From Gammaproteobacteria bacterium (GTDB lineage Bacteria > Pseudomonadota > Gammaproteobacteria > UBA9214), in the NCBI GenBank assembly GCA_030599705.1, contig JAUVNM010000092.1, positions 1 to 6,992 on the forward strand: a stretch of 6,992 nt of DNA, written 5' to 3'. The position numbers were made by a program, and so were the translations under genes. Under the pieces are notes generated by a model. That model was given only the letters and a program-made list of their open reading frames with translations, had not been told where the DNA came from and ran no database searches. Positions 5,556 to 6,992 of the stretch are shown here, in pieces; within the stretch, counting starts at the first letter, position 1; every line of letters starts with the position of its first letter.

Positions 5556-6202
5556 ACCAGGAGCGTCCGGGTTATGTGGTCGTAGAAGGTCCTGTCGGTG
5601 TTGGCAAGACCAGTCTCGCACGGCGCCTGGCCGAGAGCTTCGAGACCGATCTGTTGCTGGAAGGCGCCGGGGAAAATCCCTTCCTGGAACGGTTTTACGA
5701 GGAACCGCGCTCCGGTGCGCTGCCGGCACAACTGTTTTTCCTGTTTCAGCGTGCCCGCCAGATCCAGGCAATGCGCCAGGCCGACCTGTTCCAGCCGGTA
5801 CGGGTGTCCGACTTTCTCATGGAGAAAGACCGGTTGTTTGCCGAGCTTACCCTCGACGCCGACGAGCTGCAGCTCTATGAACAGGTCTATAACCACCTCA
5901 CGATCGATGCCCCCGTGCCGGACCTGGTGATTTACCTGCAGGCGCCGGAGGATGTGCTGCTGAAGCGCATTGCCAGGCGCGGGATCCGCTATGAGCGCAA
6001 GATCGATGCCGGTTACCTGCGCCGCCTGTCCGAGGCCTATGCGCGGATGTTCCTGGACTACGAGGCGGCGCCGCTGTTGATCGTCAATGCCGCCCACATC
6101 AATCTGGTCGACAACGAGGATGACTACCAGGCCCTGCTGGAACAGGTACACATCACCCGGACCGGCAGGCAGTATTTCAACCCGATCTCGGCCGCGATGT
6201 AA
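5552..6202 (+). CDS. Deoxynucleoside kinase (deoxyadenosine/deoxyguanosine kinase family)
   Basis: Members of this P-loop family phosphorylate deoxynucleosides to 5'-monophosphates for salvage of DNA precursors. The 216-residue protein has the Walker A loop GPVGVGKTS (13-21). A Glu at the catalytic-base position (Glu37) precedes ENPFLERFYEEP (41-52), a hallmark of the family. LFFLFQRARQ (61-70) is part of the substrate-binding helix. DFLMEKDRLFA (87-97) stands in the place of the DRS motif of eukaryotic deoxynucleoside kinases, with DRL instead. The Arg-rich lid is RIARRGIRYE (139-148). The substrate (dA, dG, dC or T) cannot be decided from sequence by eye. The ATG overlaps the folK stop by 4 bp and has no good Shine-Dalgarno sequence, so coupled translation is likely. 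Placement between folK and panB has no obvious pathway logic; a pantothenate or pterin kinase role is conceivable but unsupported, since the dNK motifs are complete. Confidence 0.87.
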   Translation: MNQERPGYVVVEGPVGVGKTSLARRLAESFETDLLLEGAGENPFLERFYEEPRSGALPAQLFFLFQRARQIQAMRQADLFQPVRVSDFLMEKDRLFAELTLDADELQLYEQVYNHLTIDAPVPDLVIYLQAPEDVLLKRIARRGIRYERKIDAGYLRRLSEAYARMFLDYEAAPLLIVNAAHINLVDNEDDYQALLEQVHITRTGRQYFNPISAAM

Positions 6203-6243
6203 CCTGGGCGGCCGGCCGGTTGCTGCCGGGCTGATTGCATCTG
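6203..6243 (+). other. Short kinase-panB intergenic gap with a 10-bp palindrome
   Basis: This is the only gap in the pcnB-folK-kinase-panB run. It holds CGGCCGGCCG (6209-6218), a perfect 10-bp self-complementary sequence, then a weak CCGG repeat, but no T-run. It is not a convincing intrinsic terminator, and I see no promoter boxes. In a GC-rich genome such a palindrome may be chance. Confidence 0.4.
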
Positions 6244-6992
6244 ATGACCGATAAGCTGACAAAACCCGGGGTCACTCTCGCTACCCTGCAGGACATGAAA
6301 CGGCAGGGCGAGAAGATTGCCAGCCTGACCTGTTATGACAGCAGCTTTACGCAGTTACTCGAAGCGGCAGGCATCGACGTGTTTATCATCGGCGACTCGC
6401 TCGGCATGGTGCTCAAGGGGTTTGAATCCACCGTGCCGGTCACCATGGCCCACATGATCGACCACGCGGAGAATCTCGCCCGCGTCGGGCAGCATGCTTA
6501 CCGGGTGGTGGACATGCCCTACATGAGCTATGCAACCCCGGAGACGGCGCTGGCCAATGCGGCACGGCTGATGGGGGAAGGCGGGGCCGCTATGGTGAAG
6601 CTCGAGGGCGGGTCTGCCATGGCCGCGACCGTGACGGAAATCGTGTCACATGACATCCCGGTGTGCGGACACATCGGCCTGCTGCCGCAATCCATCGAGC
6701 AACTCGGCGGTTACAAGGTGCAGGGCCGCGATGCGGCCGCGGCGGCCGTGCTGCAAGAGGATGCCCGGGTACTGCAGGAGGCCGGTGCCGGCATGCTGGT
6801 GATGGAATGCATTCCCGCCGACCTCGCCGCGGAGATTACCGCGTCAGTCAGCATCCCGACCATCGGCATCGGCGCCGGCCCGGGCTGCGACGGCCAGGTA
6901 CTGGTGCTCTACGACATGCTCGGGATCACCCCGGGCAAGCCGCGGAAATTCGTCAGGGACTTCCTTGCCGGGACTGGTTCGATCCGCGCGGC
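6244..6992 (+). CDS. panB: 3-methyl-2-oxobutanoate hydroxymethyltransferase, cut by window edge
   Basis: PanB transfers a hydroxymethyl group from 5,10-methylene-tetrahydrofolate to alpha-ketoisovalerate, giving ketopantoate, the first committed step toward pantothenate and coenzyme A. The 249 visible codons cover nearly the whole TIM-barrel enzyme; the family is about 264 residues, so roughly the last 15 are outside. Conserved blocks are LTCYDSSF (28-35), IIGDSLGM (48-55) with metal ligand Asp51, VVDMPYMSYATPE (88-100) with Asp90, MVKLEGG (117-123) with Lys119 and Glu121, PVCGHIGLLPQS (139-150), MLVMECIP (184-191) with the probable catalytic Glu188, and IGIGAG (207-212). ATG 6244 gives the expected N-terminus; a TTG 24 nt upstream in frame is cut off by a stop. 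No clear Shine-Dalgarno sequence is seen. It follows the kinase after 41 bp with no terminator, so it is probably in the same operon; panC would be expected next, off the window. Confidence 0.96.
   Translation, partial: MTDKLTKPGVTLATLQDMKRQGEKIASLTCYDSSFTQLLEAAGIDVFIIGDSLGMVLKGFESTVPVTMAHMIDHAENLARVGQHAYRVVDMPYMSYATPETALANAARLMGEGGAAMVKLEGGSAMAATVTEIVSHDIPVCGHIGLLPQSIEQLGGYKVQGRDAAAAAVLQEDARVLQEAGAGMLVMECIPADLAAEITASVSIPTIGIGAGPGCDGQVLVLYDMLGITPGKPRKFVRDFLAGTGSIRA

Noticed and set aside
5222..6262. 346-codon minus-strand frame opposite folK and the kinase
   Set aside because: It spans two convincing plus-strand genes with intact catalytic motifs; low-complexity composition fits a shadow.
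1..6992. CRISPR arrays, transposases, toxin-antitoxin or defence modules
   Set aside because: No regularly spaced repeats and no open frame with such motifs were seen; all coding space is explained by housekeeping families.

Overview
The window is a stretch of gammaproteobacterial chromosome made almost entirely of housekeeping genes. Several things suggest this: the moderately high G+C content, the divergent pepA / lptF-lptG arrangement, the pcnB-folK-...-panB order, and protein sequences close in motif and length to their Escherichia/Pseudomonas-type counterparts. The genus cannot be named from this sequence. An environmental lineage such as a sulfur-oxidising gammaproteobacterium is possible, but that is only an impression from the repeat style and codon usage.

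Layout. (1) 1-703, minus strand: the first 234 codons of pepA (leucyl aminopeptidase), cut by the window edge. (2) 704-843: a 140-bp divergent control region with candidate overlapping promoters and a perfect 8-bp inverted repeat in front of lptF. (3) 844-2999, plus strand: lptF and lptG, joined by an ATGA overlap, encode the two membrane subunits of the lipopolysaccharide export ABC transporter. (4) 3000-3105: a gene-free gap filled by a composite of palindromes (hairpin, linker, matching hairpin, small hairpin), an intergenic repeat element between convergent genes. (5) 3106-3684, minus strand: an RDD-family membrane protein and, just upstream, tRNA-Glu(CTC). (6) 3685-3744: a very compact divergent promoter in which a perfect TATAAT for the tRNA overlaps an extended -10 for pcnB. 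(7) 3745-6992, plus strand: pcnB, folK, a deoxynucleoside kinase and panB (cut by the window edge). The first three overlap by 4 bp each, and panB follows after 41 bp.

How the genes work together. LptF and LptG form one transmembrane complex that extracts LPS from the inner membrane. The second operon joins RNA 3'-end metabolism (PcnB), folate synthesis (FolK), deoxynucleoside salvage (the kinase) and the first committed step of pantothenate synthesis (PanB). PanB uses a folate one-carbon donor, so folK and panB are metabolically connected, while pcnB and the kinase have no obvious link to them.

I found no mobile element with a transposase or integrase, no CRISPR array and no evidence of a novel multi-gene system. 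The points worth a second look are regulatory or architectural: two divergent promoters with apparently shared -10 DNA, the composite palindromic repeat and a nearby short direct repeat, a UUG start with a strong Shine-Dalgarno sequence on folK, the kinase inserted between folK and panB, and a tRNA apparently co-transcribed with an RDD protein gene.
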